Assembly: GCA_024635575.1 (NCBI GenBank)
Contig: JAGXIN010000004.1
Span: 1 to 38,578, forward strand
Reading direction: 5' to 3'
DNA from: Flavobacteriia bacterium
Lineage (GTDB): Bacteria > Bacteroidota > Bacteroidia > Flavobacteriales > Flavobacteriaceae
DNA length: 38,578 nucleotides
This document shows positions 1 through 8,735 of this stretch, piece after piece; positions within the stretch are counted from its first letter, which is position 1, and the number at the start of each line of letters is the position of its first letter. The position numbers and the translations under genes are program-made. The notes beneath the pieces were generated by a model. That model was not told the origin of the DNA. It worked only from the letters and a program-made list of their open reading frames with translations, and did not search any database.

Positions 1-2
1 GA

Positions 3-104
3 TTGTTTTTAGATAAAAAGCCTCGGCAGTTTGTTACAATACATGAATTCTCGGAATATACTGGTATTGAGCTCAATATCATAAATGAATACATTTTAGA
101 TTAA
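3..104 (+). CDS. C-terminal fragment of an unidentified CDS truncated by the window edge (…LFLDKKPRQFVTIHEFSEYTGIELNIINEYILD*)
   Basis: Only frame open from the window edge to a TAA at 102-104; protein-like composition; family not recognised. Confidence 0.5.
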   Translation: MFLDKKPRQFVTIHEFSEYTGIELNIINEYILD

Positions 105-219
105 ATAAAAAGGGGGCGATTCGGTGTCAGTTATAAATGGGCACCTCTGTAGCCCTAGTAAAATAAGGGAAGTTTGGAATAGTTCTAGTTCCTTCCTCTC
201 TGCATTAAATGGTTAGTTT

Positions 220-256
220 GAAAGTTAAAAGTGTTTATTTGATACTTTTAACTTTC
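220..256. repeat. Perfect 13-bp inverted repeat GAAAGTTAAAAGT-N11-ACTTTTAACTTTC just upstream of trmN6
   Basis: Arms 220-232 and 244-256 are exact reverse complements. Confidence 0.8.
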
Positions 257-286
257 AAAGCTTTCAATTTTTCAACTTCCAGCCAA

Positions 287-997
287 ATGAAACCTTTTCA
301 ATTCAAACAATTTACCATTCAACAGGATAAAACAGCGATGAAAGTCGGTACTGATGGTGTTTTGTTAGGTGCTTGGGCGAATTTGGATTTTTACCCGAGT
401 AGTATTTTAGATATTGGGGCAGGAACAGGTTTAATCGCTTTAATGATGGCACAAAGAAGCAATGCCGAAACTATTGATGCCATTGAATTGAATGATGCCG
501 CATATGAACAAACGGTTGAAAATTTTGAAAACAGCGATTGGGCTGACCGATTGTTTTGTTACCATGCCTCGTTACAGGAATTTACCGATGAAATTGAGGA
601 TAAATATGATTTTATAATTTCAAATCCCCCTTTTTATACGTCCACTTACAAAGAACTTTCAGAAGAAAGGGCTATGGCACGCCATTCAGAAAGTTTAACT
701 TATTCTGATTTATTGGAATCCACTTCAAAATTATTGTCGGAAAAAGGAAATTGTGCGTTTATAATTCCTTTTGAAGAAGCCGAAAACTTCATAAAAATTG
801 CTGAAGAGAACAAGCTTTATCCAAACAGAATTACAAGCGTTAAAGGTGCAATAAATACAGCGGTGAAAAGAAGCCTGCTTCAATTTTCTTTTGCGAAAAC
901 TGAAACAATCCTCAGAGAATTAACCTTGGAATTGTCGCGCCACAATTATACTGAGGAATATAAAAACTTGGTTCAGGATTTTTACCTGAAATTGTAA
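287..997 (+). CDS. trmN6: tRNA1(Val) (adenine(37)-N6)-methyltransferase (TrmN6/YfiC-like)
   Basis: MKPFQFKQFTIQQDKTAMKVGTDGVLLGAW start, SAM-binding DIGAGTGLIALMMAQR, NPPFY catalytic motif; ATG at 287 preferred over 209 because the upstream 26 codons overlap an inverted repeat. Confidence 0.88.
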   Translation: MKPFQFKQFTIQQDKTAMKVGTDGVLLGAWANLDFYPSSILDIGAGTGLIALMMAQRSNAETIDAIELNDAAYEQTVENFENSDWADRLFCYHASLQEFTDEIEDKYDFIISNPPFYTSTYKELSEERAMARHSESLTYSDLLESTSKLLSEKGNCAFIIPFEEAENFIKIAEENKLYPNRITSVKGAINTAVKRSLLQFSFAKTETILRELTLELSRHNYTEEYKNLVQDFYLKL

Positions 998-999
998 TA

Positions 1000-2370
1000 T
1001 TATCCTGTTACACGTTCAGGATTGTAACCCAAATAAGGTATTTTTTTTTCGTGAAATACAATGCCGTTTTCTTCCAACTCTTTTAGGATTGGTTCATAAA
1101 CTTCTTTGCTAATTGGCATTTGAACACCTGGCGTTGTAATTTCTCCATTTAGTATTTTCAAAGTGGCTATGGCTACAGGCAATCCTACTGTTTTTGCCAT
1201 TGCGGTATAAGTCTGGTTGTCTCCAATGCAAACCATGCTGCTTTCAATTTGCTCTTTTTTGCCATTCAATTCGTAACCAAAAAGATGTTGCATCACAATC
1301 ATATCCTTATCATTTTCATTCAATGTCCAGCTGTCTCTTAATATTTTTTCAAGAATTTGGGCAGGCGTCGCATTTTTAAGCCCAACCATTTTAGTTGAAC
1401 TAAACAAGTCTAATTCGGATAATTTGTCCCAAACAATATCGTCTTGGTCAATTTTTAAATAATAGCGTAATTTTAATTCAACAGAATCAAAAGGGTTATA
1501 AGCTAAAAAGGAGTTTGTAAAATCCCTATAACTCATATGTTCAGAATTTTCAATGGTGTAACTATCATCGGTCATTCCTAATTGAATAAAAACATTCCAG
1601 GCTCTGGAAAAACCTACACGCCTAATGGTTCCCCGGTATAAAGTTAAAATATTGTCTAAGCCATAAACGCTTCTATATTTCAGGGAATCTCTGTTGGCAT
1701 AGGCTTCAAATTTTCCATAACCGTCAATATTCAAAATTTCGGTACGTCTAAATAATTTTTGATAAGGAATGTACTTGTAGGTTCCTTCCTGTATAAATTT
1801 TGCGGCACCGCCTTGTCCGGCCAAAACCACATTTCTAGGATTCCAGGTAAACTTATAATTCCATAAATTATCATCACTCTCCGGAGCTACTAAACCACCG
1901 CAAAAAGATTCAAAAAGGAGCATCTTGCCGTCTTTTTCCCTTATACGGTCTATTACTTGCATCGCACTCATATGGTCAACACCGGGATCTAATCCAATTT
2001 CATTCATGAAAATCAGATTTTTTTCGACCGCTTCTTCATGCAGTGCTATCATTTCATTTGAAATATAAGATGCCGTAACCATACTTTTTCCAAATTCCAA
2101 GCAATCTTTGGCCACATTGATATGTAAATGGGCCGGAAGCATAGAAACTACAATATGGGCATTTTTAATCGCGTCTTTTCTTTCGGCTTCATTTAAAATG
2201 TTAAGTGCCATCGCAGTACCATTTTCATGATTTTTTACTTTGATTTTGGCAAGTTCCAATGAGACATCGGCGACAGTGATATGAAGATTTTCGTTAAATG
2301 ATTTGTTTAATAAATAGGTTATTAATGAAGAAGATGATTGGCCGGAACCAATAACCAAAATATTTCTCAT
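1000..2370 (-). CDS. Saccharopine dehydrogenase family protein (lysine-ketoglutarate reductase / saccharopine dehydrogenase-like)
   Basis: N-terminal Rossmann fold MRNILVIGSGQSSSSLITYLL; GLDPGVDHMSAMQVIDRI motif; 456 aa. Confidence 0.88.
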   Translation of the reverse strand: MRNILVIGSGQSSSSLITYLLNKSFNENLHITVADVSLELAKIKVKNHENGTAMALNILNEAERKDAIKNAHIVVSMLPAHLHINVAKDCLEFGKSMVTASYISNEMIALHEEAVEKNLIFMNEIGLDPGVDHMSAMQVIDRIREKDGKMLLFESFCGGLVAPESDDNLWNYKFTWNPRNVVLAGQGGAAKFIQEGTYKYIPYQKLFRRTEILNIDGYGKFEAYANRDSLKYRSVYGLDNILTLYRGTIRRVGFSRAWNVFIQLGMTDDSYTIENSEHMSYRDFTNSFLAYNPFDSVELKLRYYLKIDQDDIVWDKLSELDLFSSTKMVGLKNATPAQILEKILRDSWTLNENDKDMIVMQHLFGYELNGKKEQIESSMVCIGDNQTYTAMAKTVGLPVAIATLKILNGEITTPGVQMPISKEVYEPILKELEENGIVFHEKKIPYLGYNPERVTG

Positions 2371-2442
2371 TCTGTTATTTTTAAGAATTAAATCAGAATC
2401 CGAAAATACAATTTTTAAGATAAAATTTATAAGTTTATAATA

Positions 2443-2676
2443 TTAATTGCTTTCATCCTCTATCGACGATAATATTTTTTTTGCTTTCTCATAATCTGAA
2501 CTGCTTACTTCTAGTTTATAACCTTCAACATAGGCTGTCCCAATTGTTGACATTATATTTTCATCAAAAATATAACTATGAATTCCATAACTCGACAATA
2601 ATGTTTTTGCGATATGAATTTCATGGAGTAAACTGGCGGTTAAAACCGTGACTAAAGTGTCTGAATTACTTTTCAT
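2443..2676 (-). CDS. DUF2007-type putative signal-transducing protein
   Basis: 77 aa, pattern TVLTASLLHEIHIAKTLLSSYGIHSYIFDENI…GYKLEVSSSDYEKAKKIL typical of DUF2007. Confidence 0.7.
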   Translation of the reverse strand: MKSNSDTLVTVLTASLLHEIHIAKTLLSSYGIHSYIFDENIMSTIGTAYVEGYKLEVSSSDYEKAKKILSSIEDESN

Positions 2677-2762
2677 ATTTCTTAATTTTATCCTAAATAT
2701 ACGAAATGTACTTTTGAAACCGTGATAAATTTTATCTTTACAAGTAAAAAAAATGAATACAA

Positions 2763-3131
2763 ATGAAAATTAATTTGGGAATAGCTTCATTAATAGGAGC
2801 GTTGACAATAGTATTGGGTGCTTTTGGGGCGCATGCATTGCAAGATATTTTATCGGCAAATGGGCTGAAAAGTTTTGAAACGGCTGTTCGTTATCAAATG
2901 TATCATGTTATCGTATTACTTTTTGTGAATTCTTATTCTGAATTCTCCTTAAAAACTAAAAATATCGTCAGTTATTTGTTTTTTGCGGGCATTTTATTTT
3001 TTTCAGGGTCAATTTATGCAATTACATTAGGTGTAAATCCAAAAAGTATATGGTTTATAACACCATTGGGCGGCTTATTTTTTATTTTAGGATGGTTAAA
3101 ATTGGGAATTTCATATTTTAGAAAAGATTAA
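2763..3131 (+). CDS. DUF423 family membrane protein
   Basis: LGAFGAHALQDILSANGLKSFETAVRYQMYH motif and 4 TM segments. Confidence 0.88.
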   Translation: MKINLGIASLIGALTIVLGAFGAHALQDILSANGLKSFETAVRYQMYHVIVLLFVNSYSEFSLKTKNIVSYLFFAGILFFSGSIYAITLGVNPKSIWFITPLGGLFFILGWLKLGISYFRKD

Positions 3132-3255
3132 TTGGTTGATTTGATAATTTACCTAGAATCCTTTAATTTTTTTGTTGTTTACTAAACAAATAAATCTATT
3201 TTTGCCTAATATTTTTTAAAATAAAAAAACGGAAAAAAGATTTTTTTTATCAAAA

Positions 3256-3273
3256 TACGAAAACGATTTCGTA
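3256..3273. promoter_or_regulatory. Palindromic LacI/GalR-type operator candidate TACGAAAACGATTTCGTA (site 1 upstream of pckA)
   Basis: 18-bp palindrome with 2 mismatched positions; AAAnCGnTTT core. Confidence 0.5.
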
Positions 3274-3327
3274 TAAAATCATGTAATAAAAAAATAGTTA
3301 ATATGCATAAATTGAGTGGTTTACGAA

Positions 3328-3345
3328 ACTGAAAACGTTATCGTA
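3328..3345. promoter_or_regulatory. Second LacI/GalR-type operator candidate ACTGAAAACGTTATCGTA (site 2 upstream of pckA)
   Basis: Shares GAAAACG..…TCGTA with site 1; centre-to-centre 72 bp; lies just upstream of a promoter-like TTTTTG. Confidence 0.45.
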
Positions 3346-3456
3346 GATAGTGCGTTTTTGCTGATAAATATCATAAAAGTAACCTTTAGTTAGTTCGAAA
3401 TTTGTAATATAAATGAAATGAGATTACCTATAAACAATATAATTAATACTGAAAAG

Positions 3457-5058
3457 ATGAAAAATATTAAAGTTATTCAGGAGTTACATGATTTGGGAAT
3501 TACAGGATATCACGAGGTATCGTACAATCCTTCTTATGAAGAATTATACCAAGCTGAGGTTTCACACAGAAGAGTTGGATTTGAAAAAGGAGCTGTAACA
3601 GATAGTGGTGCAGTAGCTGTAAAAACAGGTATTTTTACCGGACGTTCTCCTAAGGATAGATTTATTGTAAAAGATGATGTTACTAAAGATACCATTAATT
3701 GGGATGATAAAGTAAATTTTCCAACTACTTTAGAAGTTTATAACGACTTAAAATCTTTAGTGCTTAATCAACTTTCAACTTCAAAAAAATTATATGTGGT
3801 TGATGCTTTTTGCGGAACAAATCCTGACACACGATTGAAAGTTCGTTTTGTGATGGAAGTTGCTTGGCAGGCTCATTTTGTCACCAATATGTTTATAAGA
3901 CCTTCAATTTACGAACTGGAAAACTTTGGTGAACCAGATTTTATTGTAATGAATGGATCTAAAGTTGTTAACCCAAAGTGGAAAGAACAAGGATTGAATT
4001 CTGAAAACTTTGTGGTGTTTAACCTTACGGAAAAAGTTCAATTGATTGGTGGTACTTGGTATGGTGGTGAAATGAAAAAAGGAATGTTTTCTATTATGAA
4101 TTATTATTTGCCACTTCGCGGAATTGCTTCCATGCACTGTTCTGCCAATGTTGGTGAAAAAGGTGATGTTGCAGTGTTCTTCGGATTGTCTGGAACAGGA
4201 AAAACAACACTTTCTGCCGACCCAAAACGTTATTTGATAGGTGATGATGAACATGGTTGGGATAACAATGGCGTATTCAATTTTGAAGGAGGCTGCTACG
4301 CAAAAGTGATTGATTTAAGCGAAAAAAACGAACCGGATATTTGGCGTGCCATTAAGAGAGACGCATTATTGGAAAATGTTGCCGTAAATGAATATGGCGA
4401 AGTGGATTTTCACGATCACTCAATTACTGAAAACTCAAGAGTTTCTTACCCAATTTATAATATAAATAAGATTGTATTGCCTTCTAAAGCAGGGCATGCA
4501 AGTAAAATTATATATCTTTCTGCTGATGCATTTGGGGTTTTACCTCCAGTTTCCATATTGAACGATGCTCAGGCTCAATACCACTTTTTATGTGGATTTA
4601 CCTCTAAATTAGCAGGTACTGAAAGAGGAATTACAGAACCTCAGCCGTCTTTTTCTCCTGCATTTGGAGAGGCATTTTTAACATTGCATCCAACGATGTA
4701 TTCTAAAACATTGGTTTCTAAAATGCAAGAACACAATGCTAAAGCTTATCTTGTGAATACTGGCTGGAATGGAACAGGAAAAAGAATATCTCTAAAAGAT
4801 ACTCGTGCAATTATAGACGCTATTTTAGATGGTTCAATTGATAAATCGGAAACAGTTCAAATTCCTTTTTTAAATTTAAAAGCGCCTAAAAAATTGCCTA
4901 AAGTAAGTAATATTTTAGATCCTAGAACAACTTACTCCAACGTTAAGGATTGGGAAGAAAAAGCCATAAAATTAGCAGGATTGTATGTTAAAAACTTTGA
5001 AAAATATACAGATACTGAAGCCGGAAAAGCATTGGTAATTGCTGGTCCTCAGCTATAA
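3457..5058 (+). CDS. pckA: Phosphoenolpyruvate carboxykinase (ATP)
   Basis: [54 protein letters not shown] motifs; start at 3457 ([15 protein letters not shown]) or 3418. Confidence 0.97.
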   Translation: MKNIKVIQELHDLGITGYHEVSYNPSYEELYQAEVSHRRVGFEKGAVTDSGAVAVKTGIFTGRSPKDRFIVKDDVTKDTINWDDKVNFPTTLEVYNDLKSLVLNQLSTSKKLYVVDAFCGTNPDTRLKVRFVMEVAWQAHFVTNMFIRPSIYELENFGEPDFIVMNGSKVVNPKWKEQGLNSENFVVFNLTEKVQLIGGTWYGGEMKKGMFSIMNYYLPLRGIASMHCSANVGEKGDVAVFFGLSGTGKTTLSADPKRYLIGDDEHGWDNNGVFNFEGGCYAKVIDLSEKNEPDIWRAIKRDALLENVAVNEYGEVDFHDHSITENSRVSYPIYNINKIVLPSKAGHASKIIYLSADAFGVLPPVSILNDAQAQYHFLCGFTSKLAGTERGITEPQPSFSPAFGEAFLTLHPTMYSKTLVSKMQEHNAKAYLVNTGWNGTGKRISLKDTRAIIDAILDGSIDKSETVQIPFLNLKAPKKLPKVSNILDPRTTYSNVKDWEEKAIKLAGLYVKNFEKYTDTEAGKALVIAGPQL

Positions 5059-5084
5059 TAGAAAGTTAATTTATATTGATTTTT

Positions 5085-5114
5085 AAAGTCTTCCTTTTTG
5101 GAAGACTTTTTTTT
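5085..5114 (+). terminator. Rho-independent terminator of pckA
   Basis: AAAGTCTTCC-TTTTT-GGAAGACTTT followed by T-tract. Confidence 0.85.
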
Positions 5115-5147
5115 TATTTCAAAATGGACTATCTTCGTCAATCAAAG

Positions 5148-6461
5148 ATGAAGAAAAAAATAAAATCAGTTAGCGGTTCCTTAAATCAATTTATGCACTT
5201 AGAAACAACAGCAAGTTTGCTTCTTTTTGCATTTTCGATTTTAGCCGTAGTTTGGGCAAATTCACCTTACAGCAATACCTATGAGGAACTTTGGTATTAT
5301 AAGTTAACGATTGGGTTTGCAAACACAAATTTTTATTTGGAAAAATCACTGATTTTATGGATTAACGATGGCCTAATGGCCATTTTCTTCTTCGTCATTG
5401 GTTTGGAGGTTAAACGTGAAATTTTAGCAGGCGAACTAACTACCATGAGAAAGGCTTCACTTCCTATTTTTGCTGCAATTGGAGGTATGCTGTTTCCCGT
5501 GCTGATATTTTTATTTTTCAATCAGGGAAAATCAGGTGGAGATGGTTGGGGAATTCCAATGGCAACTGATATTGCTTTTACTTTGGGAATTTTAAAATTA
5601 TTGGGAAATCGAGTGCCATTGGGATTGAAAATATTTTTAACGGCCTTTGCCATTGTTGATGATATTGGTGCCATTTTGGTTATAGCTGTTTTTTATAGCG
5701 CCAATATTCAATGGGATTTAATAACCTATGCATTGCTAATTGTTGGTGCAGTCGGATTTTTAAGTTATAAGCATATTTACTCCAAATATCTTTATTTTGT
5801 TTTGGGATTTGTGGTTTGGTTATTATTCTTAAAATCGGGAATTCACCCAACTATTGCAGGAATATTGATGGCATTTACCATACCAATGTATCGGGAAATT
5901 AATTTAAGTGAATACGAAAAAGAATTAACAACTCAACTTCAAACTTTTAAAGGTTATAAGTATAAAAATCCACAATTGCTCAATAAAAAACAATTGGAAG
6001 TTGTTGATGAGATAGAAACCATTAGCAATAAAGTGCAATCACCACTACAGCATTTGGAGCATTCGCTTCATGGTTGGGTTTCTTACTTAATTATGCCAAT
6101 TTTTGCATTGGCAAATGCTGGCGTGGCATTAAGTTTTAGCGGGTTGGAAAGTACAGGTCATATATCCTTAAACATTGCGATGGCATTGGTTTTTGGAAAC
6201 ACCTTCGGGATTATGCTGCTCTCTTTTTTAGCCATTAAATTGAAATTGGCCGATTTGCCTGCAGGCGTGGAATTTAAGCAATTATTGGGAGTGAGTATTT
6301 TGGGCGGACTCGGTTTTACGATGTCTTTGTTTATTACCAACCTTGCCTATAATGATGAAAGTTTTATTTCAGCCGCAAAAACAGGTGTAATTTTAGGATC
6401 TCTAATTGCAGGGATTTTAGGATATTTGGTTTTAAGAATGCAACTGAAAGCCAACAAATAA
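5148..6461 (+). CDS. nhaA: Na+/H+ antiporter NhaA
   Basis: WINDGLMAIFFFVIGLEVKREI, GIPMATDIAFTLGILKLLG, FAIVDDIGAI; the ORF-track start (5076) lies before the pckA terminator, so 5148 (or 5124) is preferred. Confidence 0.95.
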   Translation: MKKKIKSVSGSLNQFMHLETTASLLLFAFSILAVVWANSPYSNTYEELWYYKLTIGFANTNFYLEKSLILWINDGLMAIFFFVIGLEVKREILAGELTTMRKASLPIFAAIGGMLFPVLIFLFFNQGKSGGDGWGIPMATDIAFTLGILKLLGNRVPLGLKIFLTAFAIVDDIGAILVIAVFYSANIQWDLITYALLIVGAVGFLSYKHIYSKYLYFVLGFVVWLLFLKSGIHPTIAGILMAFTIPMYREINLSEYEKELTTQLQTFKGYKYKNPQLLNKKQLEVVDEIETISNKVQSPLQHLEHSLHGWVSYLIMPIFALANAGVALSFSGLESTGHISLNIAMALVFGNTFGIMLLSFLAIKLKLADLPAGVEFKQLLGVSILGGLGFTMSLFITNLAYNDESFISAAKTGVILGSLIAGILGYLVLRMQLKANK

Positions 6462-6465
6462 AGAT

Positions 6466-6879
6466 CTAAAAAAATATCTGGTTGTATTTATACTCAACGA
6501 ATTTAAAATAGTTGTAAAGCTTATAATTTACCTCTAAACCATAATCAACATTATAATCATAATCTATTTGGTTTTCATAAATATCGTTGCGATATCTTAG
6601 CGGATTTCGGGTCCTTATATTCCACTCTGTGACATAAAAGTAGTTTTTGGTTTCATAATATTCCTGTGAATAAAAATTCATCGGTTTTGCGATGGTATTC
6701 AAATAAGTTTCAAATCCAATATCTGTAATAATTATTTCATATTCCAAATTATCATTGGCAATTCTAACGGATTCTGCAGGAACGTTTGTATCACTTGTTT
6801 TCGTGGTTTTTGTTGTTGAAGAACATCCAACAATAAATAAACCAAAGGCCATATAATAAAATAACGTTTTCATAATCAT
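6466..6879 (-). CDS. Putative lipoprotein, Tyr/Asn-rich (possibly DUF6146-like)
   Basis: Signal plus lipobox LFIVGCSS; NPLRYRNDIYENQIDYDYNVDYGLEVNYKLYNYF; DUF match is from memory only. Confidence 0.6.
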   Translation of the reverse strand: MIMKTLFYYMAFGLFIVGCSSTTKTTKTSDTNVPAESVRIANDNLEYEIIITDIGFETYLNTIAKPMNFYSQEYYETKNYFYVTEWNIRTRNPLRYRNDIYENQIDYDYNVDYGLEVNYKLYNYFKFVEYKYNQIFF

Positions 6880-6967
6880 TTGGTTTTAGTTCTGTTAAAA
6901 TTACATAAAAAATATCAATTTTTATGTTAATATTTCTAATTTCGCTTTTCATTTAAATTGAACTAAA

Positions 6968-7531
6968 ATGGATAAAATACGTTGTGGCTGGTGTAAAAAT
7001 GACCCACTTTATATGGCATACCATGATACAGAATGGGGTGTTCCAGTTTTTTCGGATGATAAATTATTTGAATTCTTAATTTTGGAAACTTTTCAGGCGG
7101 GTTTAAGTTGGATTACTATCCTGCGGAAGCGAGAAAATTTCAGAAAGGCTTTCGATAATTTTGACTATAAAAAAATTGCCAATTATTCTGAAGCCAAATA
7201 TGAAGAACTTTTGCTTGATGCAGGAATTATCAGAAACAGATTAAAAATTAAAGCTACCATTTCAAATGCCGTTTCCTTTATGGAAGTTCAGCAAGAATTT
7301 GGTTCTTTTTCAAACTATATCTGGAGTTTTACAAATGGGAAACCCATTAGAAATAAATGGAAAACATTGAGTGAACTTCCTGCAACCACCGAATTATCAG
7401 AGATCATTTCAAAAGATTTAAAAAAACGCGGATTTAAATTTGTGGGCTCAACAGTGATTTATGCACATATGCAGGCTACTGGAATGATTAACGATCACAT
7501 AATAGATTGCTTCAGACATCAAGAAGTTTGA
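6968..7531 (+). CDS. tag: DNA-3-methyladenine glycosylase I
   Basis: RCGWCKNDPLYMAYHDTEWGVPVFSDDKLFEFLILETFQAGLSW…TGMINDHIIDCFRH. Confidence 0.96.
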   Translation: MDKIRCGWCKNDPLYMAYHDTEWGVPVFSDDKLFEFLILETFQAGLSWITILRKRENFRKAFDNFDYKKIANYSEAKYEELLLDAGIIRNRLKIKATISNAVSFMEVQQEFGSFSNYIWSFTNGKPIRNKWKTLSELPATTELSEIISKDLKKRGFKFVGSTVIYAHMQATGMINDHIIDCFRHQEV

Positions 7532-7592
7532 TTTTGATTTAAGATGTACGATTCTATGTCTTTTTAATTTTAACCTTTTACGGTCCAACAAT

Positions 7593-7614
7593 AATTCCCC
7601 CTTTGGGGGTTAGG
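7593..7614. repeat. Short palindromic intergenic element AATTCCCCCTTTGGGGGTTAGG (copy 1)
   Basis: CCCCC-TTT-GGGGG hairpin; inverted second copy at 26484-26509. Confidence 0.75.
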
Positions 7615-7629
7615 AGACTTTTTCGGAGG

Positions 7630-8670
7630 TTAGGGAGCGACCGGGATATAAATTTCCGTTACCCACTTTCCCGGATTTGCAGTTTCTTTTGGGCCAACAG
7701 AATAAACCTCAAAGGGTTCGGCGCCTTCAATTTCAGAATAACCTTGAGCGTTCAAGGCATTATAAGCCGCTTCCCAAGCATCATTAGAAAATTTATAATC
7801 CCCTTTAAAAATAGTTTTAAAAACTTTCTGAGGTTTTAAATAGCCAGTTAAAACGTCGCCCGTGGTAATCACCCTTTCTTTTACAGGAATACAGACCGAA
7901 AACATAGCCGTATTATTTTCCTCGTCCCATTTATGATTGAGCGAAAAAGGTTTTCCGGAAGGCTCAATGCTATTATCTGCCATAAATTTTTTAACTACCG
8001 GAAACATTTCACTCATTTTTTTCTCAATATCTTCTATTTTACATGAAGTTGTTTGGTATAAATAATAGCCGCCTCCATAATCAACCGCGCCTATTGGTTC
8101 AAAAGAATGTTTTTCCATTTCTTTTAAAATATGCTGCTCCAGCAATTCCAAACCTCTGTCATAAATTGGCATCGTATTTTTTTCTATGCCTCCTTTAAAC
8201 AGCCAATAAAATTTTTCGGTATAAGAATTTTCGCCACGCATTCCCCAAATAACATCCGTGCCCAAATCACCCTCATTGAATTTCCAATAAACTTCAGGAG
8301 AGCTGCTGTTGCCAAAATTAATTTGATGTATTATTTCTTTGTTTGGTATTAAAGAGACGGTTTTCATAAACCCACTACCACTTTTCCCTTTCCAGCTGTA
8401 TGACGCGCCAACACCCGATGTGGTATCAGGATAAGTGGTTACTATGGTTGAATCTTCTTCAAACCACGGACTCCAATTTTCCCAATTTTTAAACTCATTT
8501 ACATTCTCAAAAATAACTTCTGCAGGTGCTTTTATGACTCGGGAACGATTTATATCATATTTACTTTCGAGAAGAGCACCATAAATAGCCAGTACAATTA
8601 TTGCGGCCAAAAGCAAAAAAATGAAGTATTTTAGATATTTCAAAAGAGAAAATTTAGAATTACTAATCAC
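7630..8670 (-). CDS. Membrane-anchored SRPBCC (polyketide cyclase-like) domain fused to GyrI-like effector-binding domain
   Basis: N-terminal TM, INRSRVIKAPAEVIFENVNEFKNWENWSPW SRPBCC signature; C-terminal GyrI-like region (FSVCIPVKERVITTGDVLTGYLKPQKVFKTIFKGDY…EIYIPV). Confidence 0.8.
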   Translation of the reverse strand: MISNSKFSLLKYLKYFIFLLLAAIIVLAIYGALLESKYDINRSRVIKAPAEVIFENVNEFKNWENWSPWFEEDSTIVTTYPDTTSGVGASYSWKGKSGSGFMKTVSLIPNKEIIHQINFGNSSSPEVYWKFNEGDLGTDVIWGMRGENSYTEKFYWLFKGGIEKNTMPIYDRGLELLEQHILKEMEKHSFEPIGAVDYGGGYYLYQTTSCKIEDIEKKMSEMFPVVKKFMADNSIEPSGKPFSLNHKWDEENNTAMFSVCIPVKERVITTGDVLTGYLKPQKVFKTIFKGDYKFSNDAWEAAYNALNAQGYSEIEGAEPFEVYSVGPKETANPGKWVTEIYIPVAP

Positions 8671-8735
8671 TAATTTAAGGAATTATATTGTTATAAAATA
8701 GTAAATTTGTTGATAAATTTTAAATTATCCATCAA

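Noticed and set aside
209-286. N-terminal extension of trmN6 (MVSLKVKSVYLILLTFKAFNFSTSSQ)
   Set aside because: Encoded by a perfect inverted repeat and not matching the family start; ATG at 287 is better.
3904-4254. 116-aa minus-strand ORF inside pckA
   Set aside because: Antisense shadow of a strongly conserved coding region.
5076-5147. N-terminal extension of nhaA
   Set aside because: Would place the start codon before the pckA terminator hairpin; internal Met at 5148 (or 5124) fits NhaA N-termini.
7603-7839. 78-aa plus-strand ORF overlapping the SRPBCC-GyrI gene
   Set aside because: Begins in the palindromic element and runs antisense to the conserved C-terminus; Arg/Phe-rich shadow translation.
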